DNA of 64,000 nucleotides from Davidsoniella eucalypti (GCA_004009845.1 RMBW01000014.1:248001-312000); one strand, 5' to 3'. Positions 24,428 to 37,026 are shown, numbered from the stretch's first letter. The notes: generated from the sequence alone by a model not told the origin. Numbers and translations: made by a program.

Positions 24428-25274
24428 TTAATCCATCCTCCAAGTAACACTTTCTCCGTGTCGATTCTTCAGGCCATTAGTGCCAAGTGCCTTCTTTTCG
24501 CTTGTCGTGTGATCCTCTATGTTATTTGTCGCCCATATCTTCTCGACGCAGAGCTCGAAGGGACCTGGCTTACGGTCTATCAAGCTGATTCCCACCGTCA
24601 AGACCTTCTGCTTAATCAACAGAACTTGGGGTTCAATAACCATTCCATGATTTGTACGCATGAAATCTTTCCAGGCGATCAACACCGTCTCCCATTCGCC
24701 CGGCCGCTTTGCGAATAAGCGATGTTGGAAGACGTCCTGGGGCACGATAGACTCGGCCATCACATTGACGTAGTACGCCCGATTGTCAGATTTGACGCGC
24801 AGTGCAAGGTAGTTCCATGGATCGACGTCCCATCTACCATAGCCGAAGGCAGAGAGTTTCTGGTCTGCTGTGCGGAATGCAGCAAAGCCGCTACGCTTCA
24901 CCTTGAAGCGATCCTTGGGTAGTTTGTCGGAGATGTCGCCGTGCCAACGCATATATCCTTTATTTGAACCAGTTTCAACGTATTCGGATTGTGATGTCGA
25001 GAAACCGCCGAATTCTTGATCGCACATCATCTTCATGCTTTCGACGTCTTCGGGCCCTTCAAATTGCTGTAGTACATATGGGCCGCTGGGACCACGAATA
25101 TTTTCCATCTTGGTGACTAAAACAACGTACGGAAAGACGGTGTCAGTAGTCATTTCTATCGGGGGGTAACCCGCTTTAGTGTACAGCCAACTCACCAATC
25201 TGGACCTGACGCTGGATATGCTCCATCGTGCGGCCCCAAAAGCCCTTCGCAAGGGCGGCCGAGGTGGCCCTCAT
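24428..25274 (-). CDS. Complex I intermediate-associated protein 30 (CIA30)
   Basis: Two minus-strand exons (25274-25196 and 25116-24428) give 255 residues; the junction rebuilds the QIVTKMENIRGP segment. The rest is one CIA30 domain, a beta-rich jelly-roll-like fold. It includes the GYMRWHGDIS strand, the SGFAAFRT segment, an FGYGRWDVDPWNYLALRVKS stretch and the PGEWETVLIAWKDFM segment. CIA30 (NDUFAF1 in humans) is a mitochondrial chaperone for assembly of the membrane arm of respiratory complex I. The start at 25274 gives an Ala/Arg-rich N-terminus (MRATSAALAKGFWGR) suited to mitochondrial import. The longer uninterrupted frame through the intron would lose this N-terminus. Confidence 0.93.
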
Positions 25275-27556
25275 TATGGCAGAAGACTACAACGCTTATC
25301 AATGCGTTAAGAGGATAGATGAACTATGACTTGGTAATAAACCATCAAACAGCTAGCAATCTAATGCATAGGATACTTGCGCAGAAATACTCGCATGCGT
25401 TTTTTGGATCATTCAATCGGCTTCAAGTTTCGCCAAAGCGCATTCTTGGAGCTTTTGAGTTACGATGACCTCAGAACTTGGCCGGGTGAAGTCGGGGTAA
25501 ATCGCTCAACATACACAATGGGTTCGATATCTCTACTCAATATAAATCATAGATCTATCATTGTTAATCCTATCTCGATAGCATAATAATTATTACCCAA
25601 AGTACTTTGTTACCACACTTTGACTTCGTTCACGTCCTATTGTTAGTATACCATAATATATTTCTTAATTATCGTACTTTGGTAAGGGTTAGATAGGGTT
25701 ATCAATAATACCTATATTTGTGTAAGCCACTGCCTACCATATTCATCATGGCAACTACCATTTTTGTCAAGATAGCCTCATTTTTACAGTTTTGAAGATG
25801 AAATAACGCACCACTGGGCTGTTTAAACAGTATGTCATGTGCCTCAGCCTCAGAGTTCTTTCTATATTCAGAATTAGGGCTTGGAGCACACACAAAGAAA
25901 AGAAAAAAAAAATTATTGTCTTTATAATGAGTTTCTGTCTCCCTTTTTTTTCTTATTTCTTTCTCTCCTACATATTTTTTTTTCAACATCGCCTCTCTTT
26001 GACAAAAAATTGTCATTTATTCATCAATAGGATGCCTTGAGAAACTCTCAAGGCCAAATGTCGTCTTATTCCTTTGCCTGATAATACTTTACAGGCAATA
26101 GTCAACCTTTACTCGTTAGGCTACCTTCCATCTTTACAATCTGATCTATAACTAATCGTTCTACTCTTTTTAGTTGGATTTGTCTCTACTTCAGTCAGTC
26201 CATTGACTATCTCTTTGACTTTTTGACACAAGGTACATTTACCTTGGGAGTGTGCTTGTATGGTCTTTACAACACTCTCTTTATTTTTTGATCCTCCCCT
26301 ACCTGGCTTGTTGCTGATACGAGGTAAACTTACCTCAACATCGTATCTCAACTATTTTCGCCATCCCATCATGAACCTCACATTGCAGTTTTCATCAATG
26401 ATGAACTTTCACAATGGGGGTTCTTGCCGTTGCTTTTCCTAGAGTTACACATTGAGCGTAACTTCTATTTTTTTCTTTGTTTATCTCCAGGTAATGTCGA
26501 TCTATCATTTCAAGTTCTTGCCAAATTTGGCAGGGCATTGTTGATACCTCGCCGTTATATCCCTCGGTCTCTGTTTTGTTTTCGACATCTTTTCAAATTT
26601 GAGAGTGTCCATCGAAAACATCACCGTTGTTCTTGTTTCCTGCTACCGACTACCACGACCGTATATCTCGTAAGTATCTCCTATCTCATTCAAACTATAT
26701 TACATCTAATGTTTTCATGTGCATATCTGAGTTACTAATCGTTTGATTAATCATAGGAACCACCTTGACTGGCATCATATTCCCAATGCTATTCACTAAA
26801 CCCCATTCTGCGGAAAGACCTTCTTTCTGTTTTTCTCATTCTCGTTAGTCATCACCCAACATTCACATACTCCTGTACATCTAAATTCTAACTTACTTGC
26901 GCCTTTTCGCTATAGCTGATCTAAATGCCGATCCAAGGCGTCGTCTCGGTGTCAACTATAGGCAAATAAGAGGCCTGAACCTTGACGCTTTGAGCCCGAC
27001 ACACCTAACTCTATCAAACCCGTCGAACATATGGAGAGCAGGTCTTCCTACTGACATCTACCTATCTCTCAAATCACGAGAGACAGTTGCCATGCATAGA
27101 CGGCTTGGAGGACCCATACCAAGCCTCGTGTTTGTAGCATCTGACGGTAGAATAGGTAGTAGCAAGCAATCCGATCGTATTGTATGGCGGCACGATGACC
27201 CATTCACTCCCGTGAATGAGCCTATCGATCCGACCAATCATGCAACTAGCGGTATTGTAGAGTCAGGTGAAGGCCAGAGGTCAAAGCATGTGAGCGATGA
27301 AGTTGAGGGAAGAGCCAAAGCTAGTGAAGCAAAGACTTGACGCTCAGTTACGCGGTGCTAGTGTAGTGCGAGGGGGATGGAGTATGGCTCCGTCTCCATT
27401 ACAATCATGTGGTATCTTGACGACAGCAAAACAAACGAAATTTACCATGAAGGTGAATTTCGGTCGAGGAGAGACCCTGGAGATCAAACGGAAAACTAGA
27501 ATATGGATCAGCGAATTCAGTTTTGTGGTGGCTTTATTGTAAAGCCACCTACTCAT

Positions 27557-27862
27557 ACGTCATCTGGAAGCTGGATTTGCATTCTCGGGAGCAGCACATG
27601 GCTAAAAGTTAGTCTCGTCGAGAGCTCATCTTGATATCACGTCATCTGGAAGCTGGATTGACATTCTTGGGAGCAGCACGTTGCTATAAATCAGTCTTGC
27701 CGAGAGCTCATCTTGATATCACGTCATCTGGAAGCTGGATTGACATTCTTGGGAGCAGCACATTGCTATAAATCAGTCTCGTCGAGAGCTCATCTTGATA
27801 CTTTTTGGGAGATGCACACAGCTCTCCATTCAGCCCCAACGGGAGCTCATCTTGATATTCTT
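27557..27862. repeat. 82-bp tandem repeat, three copies plus a degenerate fourth
   Basis: Units begin at 27557, 27639 and 27721, each starting ACGTCATCTGGAAGCTGGAT and ending near GAGCTCATCTTGATATC, so the period is exactly 82 bp. A diverged partial copy (GGGAG..GGGAGCTCATCTTGATAT) follows to about 27862. The period is not a multiple of three and no frame runs through, so it is a non-coding minisatellite. Units two and three are nearly identical; unit one differs at several positions. Confidence 0.9.
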
Positions 27863-28640
27863 GCGTGGACGTCTTTGCGACAATACGCTGATAGTTGAAG
27901 TACATAGAAGTTTATTATTAATTATTTCGTCTCCGAGTTGCTTATACTCCCCTGTGTTATGTCTAATATATTGTAATGTAATGATAGTGCATATACATAG
28001 CATGTACATGACTAATGGTGTTGTTCTTTAATGATGGGCCCAGAATGCACAGACATCATTGACGGATGCTACGTGCAGTCTGTCAGTGCATTGCTTGACA
28101 TCTACTCCTTGTAGAAGCATATATAAACGCAGATACCATGAATCTTGGTTTCCACGCATCAAAAACATGATCGGCCATCCCGCACATGTTTCTGTTTTGT
28201 TTTGATAAGCCCTTTGCAATTTATTGTAATTTGTATTTCTGAGCCTATTGGCCGGGCGATATCAAGGTGTGGCAGCCACTGTTCAAAGAGTGTCACAGTT
28301 ACTACACGATACGGGGGATATCTTCTATATTATGGTATATTGTTGTATATGTATGTATTGTATGTATGTACATGAACACAGAGGTTGGATTGATGAAATC
28401 AGAGACTCAGTATCACGCAACGAGCTGTATCACTTAATTCTCAGGCATCTAGGGACGATGACCACGGCTAGTGATAGTGAAGCAAATAGAGTAATCTGGA
28501 AGATTTGACAAGCCGCTAATACACGCAGCTAAGCGGGCTGTCAAAATCAACCGGATATTGTTTTTCATAGTATTTCTTCACGACGTTTTATCGCACTAGT
28601 GAAATGGCCTAGTCCATGCAAAGCAACAAGGCCATCCTCC

Positions 28641-28667
28641 CCATGTTCAAGATCCACTTGAACATGG
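28641..28667. repeat. Perfect 11-bp inverted repeat with 5-nt loop
   Basis: CCATGTTCAAG, loop ATCCA, CTTGAACATGG. It lies about 330 bp upstream of the transporter start codon, in presumed promoter sequence. It could be a binding site for a dimeric regulator or an mRNA hairpin if the leader starts upstream. The role is unknown. Confidence 0.85.
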
Positions 28668-28998
28668 AAAGATGAAGTAAGAAAAACTGATGTTTTTTTT
28701 TAGTCTCGAAGGACCGAGCTTAGTAGCAGTTATTAGTTGAAAAAACAGGCGCGATATCTCGACTCTTTTTCTTTGGAAACGGTAGGGAATTTAACGTACT
28801 ATAAAACCAGCTTCGGCCCTATTTGTATCTTATCTTACTTTTTCTCTTTTTTCTACCTCACGGATTTGTTTTTCTTTTTTTTCGATTCAAGCTTGTTGTC
28901 GTAGTTACTATCTTGAGGTAGTGCAGCCAAAAATTTGAGATTCTTCTTTTTTCTATTCGAGTTTCTTTTAATCTTCAAGTGTTTCGAACGACGCAACG

Positions 28999-31792
28999 AT
29001 GAGCAACCAGCCATCTCAACAGGCGTCCAACGCTATAATCTACACCACGCTCATGGCCTTTCTGTATGTATCATCACGTCTGATATGCTTTATCTCCAGT
29101 TGTCCGTCTGCGAGAGATATCACTGGACTTTGTTCTAACTATCTCTTAGGGTTATGGGTGTCACGATCTCGTGGACGTACCGTCACAAGCTGACCGGCAC
29201 ATTCTACTCGAGTAACAGAACTCAGTCGGGTTAGCATCCCAGTTTCCTGCGGCGTCCTTTGATTTGTTGGCAGTTCACTGCGTTCTTTGTCTTCTATTTT
29301 TTTCTATCTTGCGATATTGGCGAGTACAAAGGAACGCCTCGACTAACAATCTCTCTTCTGCCGCGCTACAGCTCTGCCACTGGCTCTGAATTTCATGGCC
29401 TCTGGTGAGTGGTGGTCTGCAACAGCTCGGAAGACTCTGGCTACGCATTGGCGGTGAGACATCTGCCATATAAGGGTCTTGTATAGCGATTCTCTTCCTC
29501 TTTACTGAGTCAAGGAGCCTCTCTTCAGCGACACCCCGTAGTCGGATATTTTGAGCTTGCGCATCTTTGTTTAGCATGTCCTTCCCTTTGTTGGAGGATT
29601 ACAAGCGGCAGCAATAGTTGTTCTTCTCTCTTTAGCGTGATGACGTTCGAGATCCATGCTTTATCTTGGTATCATTGTCGACGTCCTCGCCCCTTACCAC
29701 TTCACTGTGTTGAGGGAGGCAGTTCGATAGACATTCTGGGACCTGAAAAACGGCTCTTTGTTTCTTTGCATCGTTAAGCCGAGCCTTGGAATACAGGCTC
29801 TCACGGCTAGGCTAGGTTTCCCTTCTACGTATAATCTCAGCCAACGTTGTTTATCTCCATCGTCCGTTTAATCTTGGAATATAGATTCAGCGGGCTCGTG
29901 ACAACAAACCTGACTTGGCTCGAGACTCCATGACTACTGATGCTATATAGACCTATAGGTTCGTCTCCCACTGACAAGTCTTTCCTCTGTCCCATTATCG
30001 GGGCTGAAAAATGTCTCTGCTGATGTGTGTAGAGGAAAGGCGCGGCTCACTACGGGCGCTGATTTGAAGTCTACCTAGCCCATCCACCCAGATATCTCTC
30101 GTTTAGTACGGGATTTTCTTGGAGATGGGCTAGGCTCTCGACCTATCTGATGCTGAGACTGTACCGTAATACTCGATCAAGATAATTCTTGCGTGGGAAA
30201 CGTGCTGCCGCTTCGATCTACCCTCTATTTCCCATCTCTATCCTTGATCTTTCTCCTCCCCGTTTCCATTCTATCGTCTTGCTCATCCGCTCTGCCGGGA
30301 TGGCTATGCTAACAGAAATAGGTCTTGGTTCTGGTATCTTCTTCTCGTACCCTGAAATGGCCACTATCACCGGTGTCCAGGGTATGATCATCTACTCGCT
30401 TTCTTGTGGTGCCCCCATGATTGTCTTTGCCTACTTCGGTAGCTTGATTCGCAAGAGATGCCCCGACGGTTTCGTTTTGACTGAGTGGACTCGTGAGCGC
30501 TTCGGTATCGTAGCCTCGCTGTACCTCAGTTTCATGACACTCTTCACGCTTTTCCTGTACATGGTCTCTGAGCTGTCTGCCATTGGTCAGGTCATCAACA
30601 CTCTGACCGGCCTGAACGGCCTCACTGCCATCATTGTCGAATGCGTTGTTACTACTATCTACACCTGTAAGTGCTACTAAATATCTCCGACTTTTACTTC
30701 TTTGGACATGGTTCTAACATCCTCTAAGCGATGGGTGGTTTCCGTATCTCTTTCTTCACCGATACTATCCAGGGTGTCATGATCATTGCCTTGGTTGTCC
30801 TTGCAAGTATCTCTATCGGTACTACCACTGATATCGATCGCTCTCTGATCGACGAGTCCGGTCTGCTAAAGGCCAACCTTCTCGGCTGGCAGCTTCTGTA
30901 CATCTTGCCTGTATGCACCATCACCAACAACTTCTTCCTGTCGTCCTTCTGGCTGCGTACATTTGCATCCAAGACCGACAAGGACCTGTGGATCGGTGCT
31001 GGCATTGCTGCCGTTGTCGTTACCTGTGTTCTAACCCTAGTCGGCATGACAGGCATCATCGCTGTATGGGCTGGTATTTACACCGGCGCCGAGGACGAGG
31101 ATCCCTCCGTGTCCTTCTTCGTGCTGCTTGAACAGCTGCCGGCTTGGGTTGTTGGCGTTGTGCTGGTCTTGGCTGTTGCCATGTCTACTGCGGCCTTTGA
31201 TTCGCTGCAGTCTGCTATGGTGTCTTCTGCGTCCAACGATTTCTTCCGCAACAAGCTCAACATTTGGTACGTCCGTATCATGGTCATCGTGGTCATGGTG
31301 CCTATCGTTGTCATTGCGCTCAAGGCTCCCTCCGTGCTACAGATTTACCTGATTTCCGATCTTCTGTCCGCTGCCGTTGTTCCCATCATGATGCTCGGTC
31401 TGTGGGATCGCCTGTACTTCCTACGTGGTTTTGACATCGTCGCTGGTGGTCTCGGTGGCATTCTCACCGTCTTCATCTTCGGCTGTGGCTACTACGGCAG
31501 TGTCCAGGGTGGTGCTGACCTGCTTCTGATCGAGAAGGGGTTGACTACCGGCGATTGGGGTGTTTTTGGTGCTTTCGTCGCTGCGCCATTCGGTGGTATC
31601 GCTTGGGGTTTCCTTGCTGCTGGTTTCCGCATGGGCATTAACCGCATCATCTCCAAGCGCAATGGAACCCCCTTCACTGATCTAGATAAGCCGATTCCGT
31701 CCATCATTCCCGAGAGCTACCATGACGGTTCGACCGAGTCTGATGATAACAACGTTACCAAGGTGGAAGTTCCTCCTGGCAAGTTCTTCTAA
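28999..31792 (+). CDS. Sodium:solute symporter family transporter, urea-transporter (DUR3)-like
   Basis: Five exons (28999-29063, 29150-29229, 29372-29404, 30322-30666, 30729-31792) give 528 residues. Every junction is in phase and the protein is continuous against the family: SSNRTQSALPLALNFMASG joins directly to LGSGIFFSYPEMA. About 12-13 membrane helices are expected. Family signatures are the CPDGFVLTEWTRERFG loop, the ITNNFFLSSFWLRTFASK segment and the STAAFDSLQSAMVSS helix. These match the SSS branch that includes fungal urea active transporters at the plasma membrane. Dur3 proteins are usually longer, near 700 residues, so the substrate may differ (another small polar solute). The third intron, 29405-30321, is 917 bp against 62-142 bp for the others. 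Confidence 0.88.
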
Positions 31793-32314
31793 GGCGAGAA
31801 CTCGGATTCAGTTCGCCACGATGATGTACACGCTACAAACATCAAGATCGACGTCTTAATGCTTCCTGCATAAGACAATGTCGTCTTAACAACTGACTCT
31901 ACTATTGTAGTAAGCAGGGATAGGCTTCTATAGTAGCGTAAATGGACCTGTGCTACTCAATAGAGTTGACAATACCTAAGACTGTCTACTCATAGTAATA
32001 CCCAAATCTAATGGCGGAAGGAAATGGTGGAGGATATAAAGTATACATATTTGCGATTCGATCGTATCTTGTTGTCACGATTTTCAAGTTCTCAAGTTCC
32101 TATCAAAAACGTAACACAAAGTGAATAGTGCTATTAATCCAATGTTAAATACAGGTGTTGATACATGCCAAAGGCCTGGCTTCCTCTCCATCTCATCTTC
32201 TGATGATTTTTTACATGTTATATTACAAATACACACTCATATGCTGTTCAATTTCACAACATGAGTTTCTATCCACGTGCCCAACTGCCCCCCAAAGGTT
32301 AACCCCAAGCTCAA
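31793..32314. other. Convergent 3' region
   Basis: About 520 bp between convergent genes, AT-rich. It probably contains both 3' untranslated regions; no gene is seen. Confidence 0.45.
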
Positions 32315-33357
32315 CTACCGAGCAGCAATGTTCTTGCCCTTGGTCTCCTTGTACCTTTGTACAGCCATACGAGCCAGGGCCTCAAAGCGCGCCGACTCGA
32401 CCTTCCAGCTCTCGGGGGTAGTGTCAGGCATGTAACCATACAGATACCACGGGCCCTTTTCGTAAGTCTTCTCGTTGAGTGTGCTGTACAACATCAAGTT
32501 CTCGGCACGATGGTGTACCTTGCGTGAGTCCTCGAGGAGAGCACCAGTGATGGGATCGATCTTAGTCAAGATCTGGACACTCGTGATGCGCACGACAACC
32601 AATTGCCGCATGATGCCGAGGTCGGTAGGCATCTGCATGATGCGCCACGAGACGACTTTGGGACTGCCGACGACACGTTCTAGCGTCCACTTGTAGCGGT
32701 CTTGGATTTTGCGACGGGCGATCGTGCTAGCGAAAGTCGAGTAGAGCGAGGCACCGCATAGCCGTTGTAGGGTCGTATTGTCGCCGGCGGCCATGGCGGT
32801 GTTCACGTCTCGGTGCAGTTGTTGGGCAACGCTGATGATGTGTGCGTGCGAATCGGCTTTGTAGGCGGCGGGACTGGTCAAGCCTTTCTTAGATGTCCAC
32901 CATAACATCATACGGTAGGCATAGTTCTGGCCCCAAGCCTTTATACGCTCGTATTGGTACATTGGTTGGTTAGCGAGAGGGATGGCGTTGAACGGAGCAG
33001 CGACAAAGGTGCCTGATGGGGAAGTCACATGTCAGTAACCTGCTACTAAAGACATTGCGGGCTATCTTCCAGTTATATATATACCGAGATTCAGTAAGAG
33101 TGAAATAAAAAGAACATACCGGGCATTAACATATCTCTGTCTTTGCTTCCCATGGCATCGTTTCGTGCCCGCTGAGAAACGGTGGGTGATTCGGATTTCC
33201 GAGCGTGCGCTTGCATGCGCTTTCCAAGAGTAGAGTCTTTGGACGACCATCGTACGCCGAGCACAATATCTCTGGGAACAACTTGAAGCAAGGGGCGCAC
33301 AGCTTGTCTCGTGCCGCCCAGGGCCGGTCTAGCCAGCGGTGCAAGCCGTGAAGCCAT
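32315..33357 (-). CDS. Tim44/Mba1-like mitochondrial protein (MRPL45-type ribosome receptor)
   Basis: Two minus-strand exons (33357-33120 and 33012-32315) give 311 residues; the 107-bp intron interrupts a glycine codon. The N-terminus, MASRLAPLARPALGGTRQAV, is basic with no acidic residues, a clear mitochondrial presequence. The body resembles the Tim44-like/Mba1/MRPL45 fold. An amphipathic helix with the tyrosine-rich MYQYERIKAWGQNYAYRMM segment is followed by helices and strands ending near KGPWYLYGYMPDTTPESWK. Yeast Mba1 binds mitochondrial ribosomes at the inner membrane and helps insert nascent proteins; metazoan mL45 is the ribosomal counterpart. I cannot decide between an Mba1 role and a ribosomal-protein role. 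Confidence 0.85.
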
Positions 33358-34778
33358 GGTTTTTCAGTAGAAAATCGAAGAGGAGGACTAGGAAGGACAA
33401 AATATGGTTGGTTTAGAGGTGATATGATCAGTTTTGTAGAAAGAGACAGAGAGAGAGACAATTATGAGCCAGCTTCTGTTATTAAGATAGCCCAAGCACG
33501 AAGACTCGCTATTTTCTTCGTTGTTCTACCTAGACGTTATCATATTAAATCTCGTGATAGCTTCGTTCCTACATCAAAATTTGGCAGTGGCAGTCGGTAA
33601 AACCATTTAGCCGTCTAGTGGTTGTCAAATGTGGGGGCCAGCTCAACCCCTGTTCTTGTTCTTTCTTTTTTATTATTTTTCAGTTATAGCGGCCTTTTTA
33701 CAGGCTGCCTGAAAAGAAGCTTCAGAAGCTTGCTTTGAGCTAAGTTTTTTGGGGCATTTACTGTATCTGTATCTGTATGTACACGTACAACTACATTAAC
33801 AAGCCAAGTGGCAGGTCAGCGCTTAAATCGCACTGCGAATCATTTTCTGTCGTTCAAATCAGGATTGGTATCAGCTCAGTATGTTGATAACCTCCTTTCA
33901 ACTGCTGAGCCGAAGCTTTGCTCTATTGTCCTTGAAATCTACATACATTTCTGTATACATTAGATAGAGATATCTGCATGGTTACTCTCACTAATATAAG
34001 GAATCCTCCAAATCAAACTCCAATAGCTATACACAATATTCTCCATTTTCTTCGTAAATACCTAAGTGTATTGATTGTAGGCAATAAAGACCCAATTCGC
34101 GTGGTGGAAATTGCTTAGCCCCGACTTTATAGTGCACTTTTTGACCACTTTTGATTTTGATTGCTTTTGCTGAAATTCTCCTCTATCAAAAAAGGCAACT
34201 GTTACATATCATTCTGTATTCAATTAATTAGATATCAGAAACCAAGCATCGTGCTACTGTTACTGTCGTCTACGTTTATTAGCCGTTCCTCTCACTCACT
34301 TGCTTTGTTTACATAGGATTATCTTAGTCAGCAGACACATATCACTTTATTTACTCTTGTGTTTCACGCCCGCCCTCGACCAAGTTGGACAGAGTGATGG
34401 TCTCATAGATAGAAGCTTCTTTGTAGGTTCTGAAAATCTAGTCTATCAGCAAACGGCGTATCCAACGTCCATCGTACAAACTACATAGACATCGATCTCA
34501 GCGCCCATTATACCCATCCTTGCAGCTATTTCGACAACTAGCAGTTTGCTAGCCAGCCTTGCCTCACGGCCCTGTCCATCTATCTTGAAGTCACCAGTAA
34601 TCTCTTGTGGTAGCTACAACCGACCGACTCCTGACAAAGAGGCCATCGTCGATTTTCTCACACAAGAACTCCGCGTATATATATGTCCCTTGCTATATGT
34701 CCTTTTCTAGTGAAGCCACCGTTCACATCCCTACTTTCATATTGACTCTGGGTTGTGTCCTCAGTCGAACTGCGTGCC
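33358..34778. other. Divergent promoter region
   Basis: About 1.4 kb between the divergent Mba1-like and EOS1 genes. It is AT-rich in the middle. No gene or RNA is recognised; it is assumed to carry both promoters. Confidence 0.45.
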
Positions 34779-36097
34779 ATGAGCCGCTCCAGCTTCGTCA
34801 ACCTCGACGATCCCCCGCCGCCTTTTGACGTCGCCGTGTCCACGCCCGCACCGGGATCAAGCCACCAAGCTACAGCCGGCTCTGCTTCGACGACCGCCAC
34901 GTCGACTATTCCCGTCAATGGCGCATCCGGCGCCAGCATCCGTCTACGAGCCCCTCTACCAGCAACCTCCAACGGCAGTTCTTCCTTAGCTTTGGCGCAT
35001 ATGAAGCACGGCTTCGTCCTCAATAATAGCGGTAATCATCATATGCACGGTACACTTAGCGCAGCTATCTCATCAGGCGCAACTGCCATCGCCGTGGGAT
35101 CTCCGTCAACGGCGTCTTCGGCGCCATTTCGTCCGCCAGACTACGGCATGAAGATACCACCTAACAAGTCGCTTTCGGCAGCCATTGCCGAGGCGGCAGC
35201 TAAGAATAAGTCTAGCGATGGTGTCATCCAGGCCTCGTTACTGGCGCCCCGCGTGGCAGTCATCCTTAATGTCCCTAAGAGTTGGCATCTATGGTTGTTT
35301 CTAGGTCGCTTGATTAGTATCTTCCCGGCTATCATCTATGGATGGCGGCCGGCTCTTCAGTTGCTCGATCAGATGCTTCCGGGAGACGAGTCTTCTGCCT
35401 TTCCTCGTACTGAGATCTCATTGGCATCCATGTGGGTAAGTTAGTGAACGCAATGACCGTAACGTATATCGCCCTTGCTAACCAAACCCTGTAGTGCTTT
35501 GCTGCCGGCTATCTTTCCTTCTTTTTTGCCGACTGTCTCATGTCACGATGGTATGTCTTTATAATCACATGTCAACCGAGTATACCAAGCACATTCACTA
35601 ACACAACGCTCTACGTGTATATAGGCTTATCAACTACACTCCTCAGGCGACTATCGTTCGTCTACTTTCTATCAATGCTGTCAACTTCTATGTCACCAAC
35701 ACGGCTCTCAAACTCTTCGGGGCTTTCCACGATCTCCGGCTATTCCTCCCTGCCTGGATTGCTATTAGTGCCGTATGTCTCTCACTTTCTTCCTGGCATA
35801 TGTTGCCCTGATTTACTAACTCATATCTTTTTCCCTCTTCTCTAGGTACTCACTAGCGTCTATCACGTCACTCACCAGAAAATAAACATCCGCAAAGAAA
35901 CAATCACCGTTATCAATGTTTTCTCTATTGCCAGCTCGATCAGCATGGTCTCACTACTCCTCATTTCCTACGCTTCACGAACCGATCTTCCCGATATTCC
36001 TCTCGTCATCTATTCACGTTTGCTATTTTTTCAGTTCCTCAGGTTACTCGGACGACTCAGAGCTTCATTACGAGACTATCAACCTCTACAAACGTAA
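34779..36097 (+). CDS. EOS1: EOS1-like N-glycosylation / ER membrane protein
   Basis: Four exons (34779-35435, 35495-35550, 35625-35772, 35846-36097) give 370 residues. The first 160 or so residues are Ser/Ala/Pro-rich and probably disordered. From about residue 175 come the EOS1-domain hydrophobic segments: the WHLWLFLGRLISIFPAIIYG helix, then CFAAGYLSFFFADCLMSRWL, a third around the LFLPAWIAISAVLTSVYHV stretch, and a last SIASSISMVSLLLISYASR helix. Yeast Eos1 is an ER membrane protein linked to N-glycosylation and oxidative stress tolerance. Its biochemical activity is not known to me. The start ATG at 34779 is chosen over an in-frame GTG at 34755. The family call rests on recognising the helix order and sequence. 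Confidence 0.82.
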
Positions 36098-37026
36098 AAG
36101 AAAGAAGATATTTCAGTGTGTTCAAATTACATCGAATATCACTACTTCTCTTTCCCCCGGTCATTCTTACTATTCTGGATCACCTCGGATTCAACTCGTA
36201 TCTATTCGCTCTTTTTCTTTCGTCAAATTCTTGTCTGTCATGATAATTCCTTCCTTGCTGTTACATGTCTTGTATTTCTTTATTATTGGTTGCCCTTTAT
36301 ACCCCTTCCGTTTCATATATTTTTCAAATCCATCCTCAATAACACACATATTAATAAAACTATTATCACATTCATATGTAATATAACTGGATATGATCTC
36401 AAATTTGTAGTCATATTTATTGATAGGCAGCGGCATAGGATACTCGCGCCTTCATGTTCTGGCTAAAAAAAAAGATATAAGAAACTAACCTCAAGTCTAA
36501 TTTCATGAGGAGAAAAACAAAACAACACAATACAATGGTTTACTCAGGCACATTATCCTAGTCCAAAACAAGAGAGACAGGATACGGCATCTAGTCGCAT
36601 TGAGTTTCCACCTTACAAGAGATATTGATATCGTCTTTCCGAAGCAGTGATAAATCACGGTAACCCATCATCTGCACTGCTCATCTCATAATGATGCAAG
36701 ATACAATATGCAATATGCCGTTTGAGACTCAGGAAGCTATGGAGCTATGGCGTCAATTATGCAATTTCTAGAGATCTGCTAGGCAAAATTACATCTACAG
36801 AATCTTATCTTCTCGTGGGAAAGATTGCATTTCTGTATTGTATCTGACACCAACTCTGGGACGGGGCGCTGGAGATAATGCTTTCCGCAGGATTTCACCG
36901 CGTTTAGAAAGTTCGATTCTCTTACTATAGTTGGAGCGGCTCAACTACTCGCGTCAATGAAGTACGAGTATATCGTATAAGCCACGAGCCAAAAGTATAG
37001 CGGCGGACCCAAAGAGCAGACAGAGC
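36098..37026. other. Convergent 3' region
   Basis: About 930 bp between the convergent EOS1 and SUI1 genes. It is strongly AT-rich at 36100-36480. A TTCGATTC string near 36910 recalls a tRNA T-loop, but no cloverleaf can be drawn. No gene is seen. Confidence 0.45.

Larger units (their letters stand above)
25275..28998. other. Gene-poor AT-rich stretch with tandem repeat
   Basis: About 3.7 kb upstream of the SSS transporter and of CIA30. Around 26640-26760 the plus strand has a good-looking intron (GTAAGT donor, TTACTAAT branch-like string, CATAG acceptor), but the flanks do not give a long protein. An open frame at 26897-27340 (about 147 codons) lacks an early ATG and matches nothing I know. 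The region also holds the 82-bp repeat array (27557-27860) and the hairpin at 28641-28667. The last 300 bp are pyrimidine-rich leader for the transporter gene. Confidence 0.45.

Noticed and set aside
36730..36750. Possible third copy of the micro-retroposon (GCTATGGAGCTATGG)
   Set aside because: Shares only about a dozen bases with the body, has no A-tail and no flanking duplication.
36890..36930. TTCGATTC string resembling a tRNA T-loop
   Set aside because: The flanking bases do not pair as a T-stem and no acceptor or anticodon stem can be formed.
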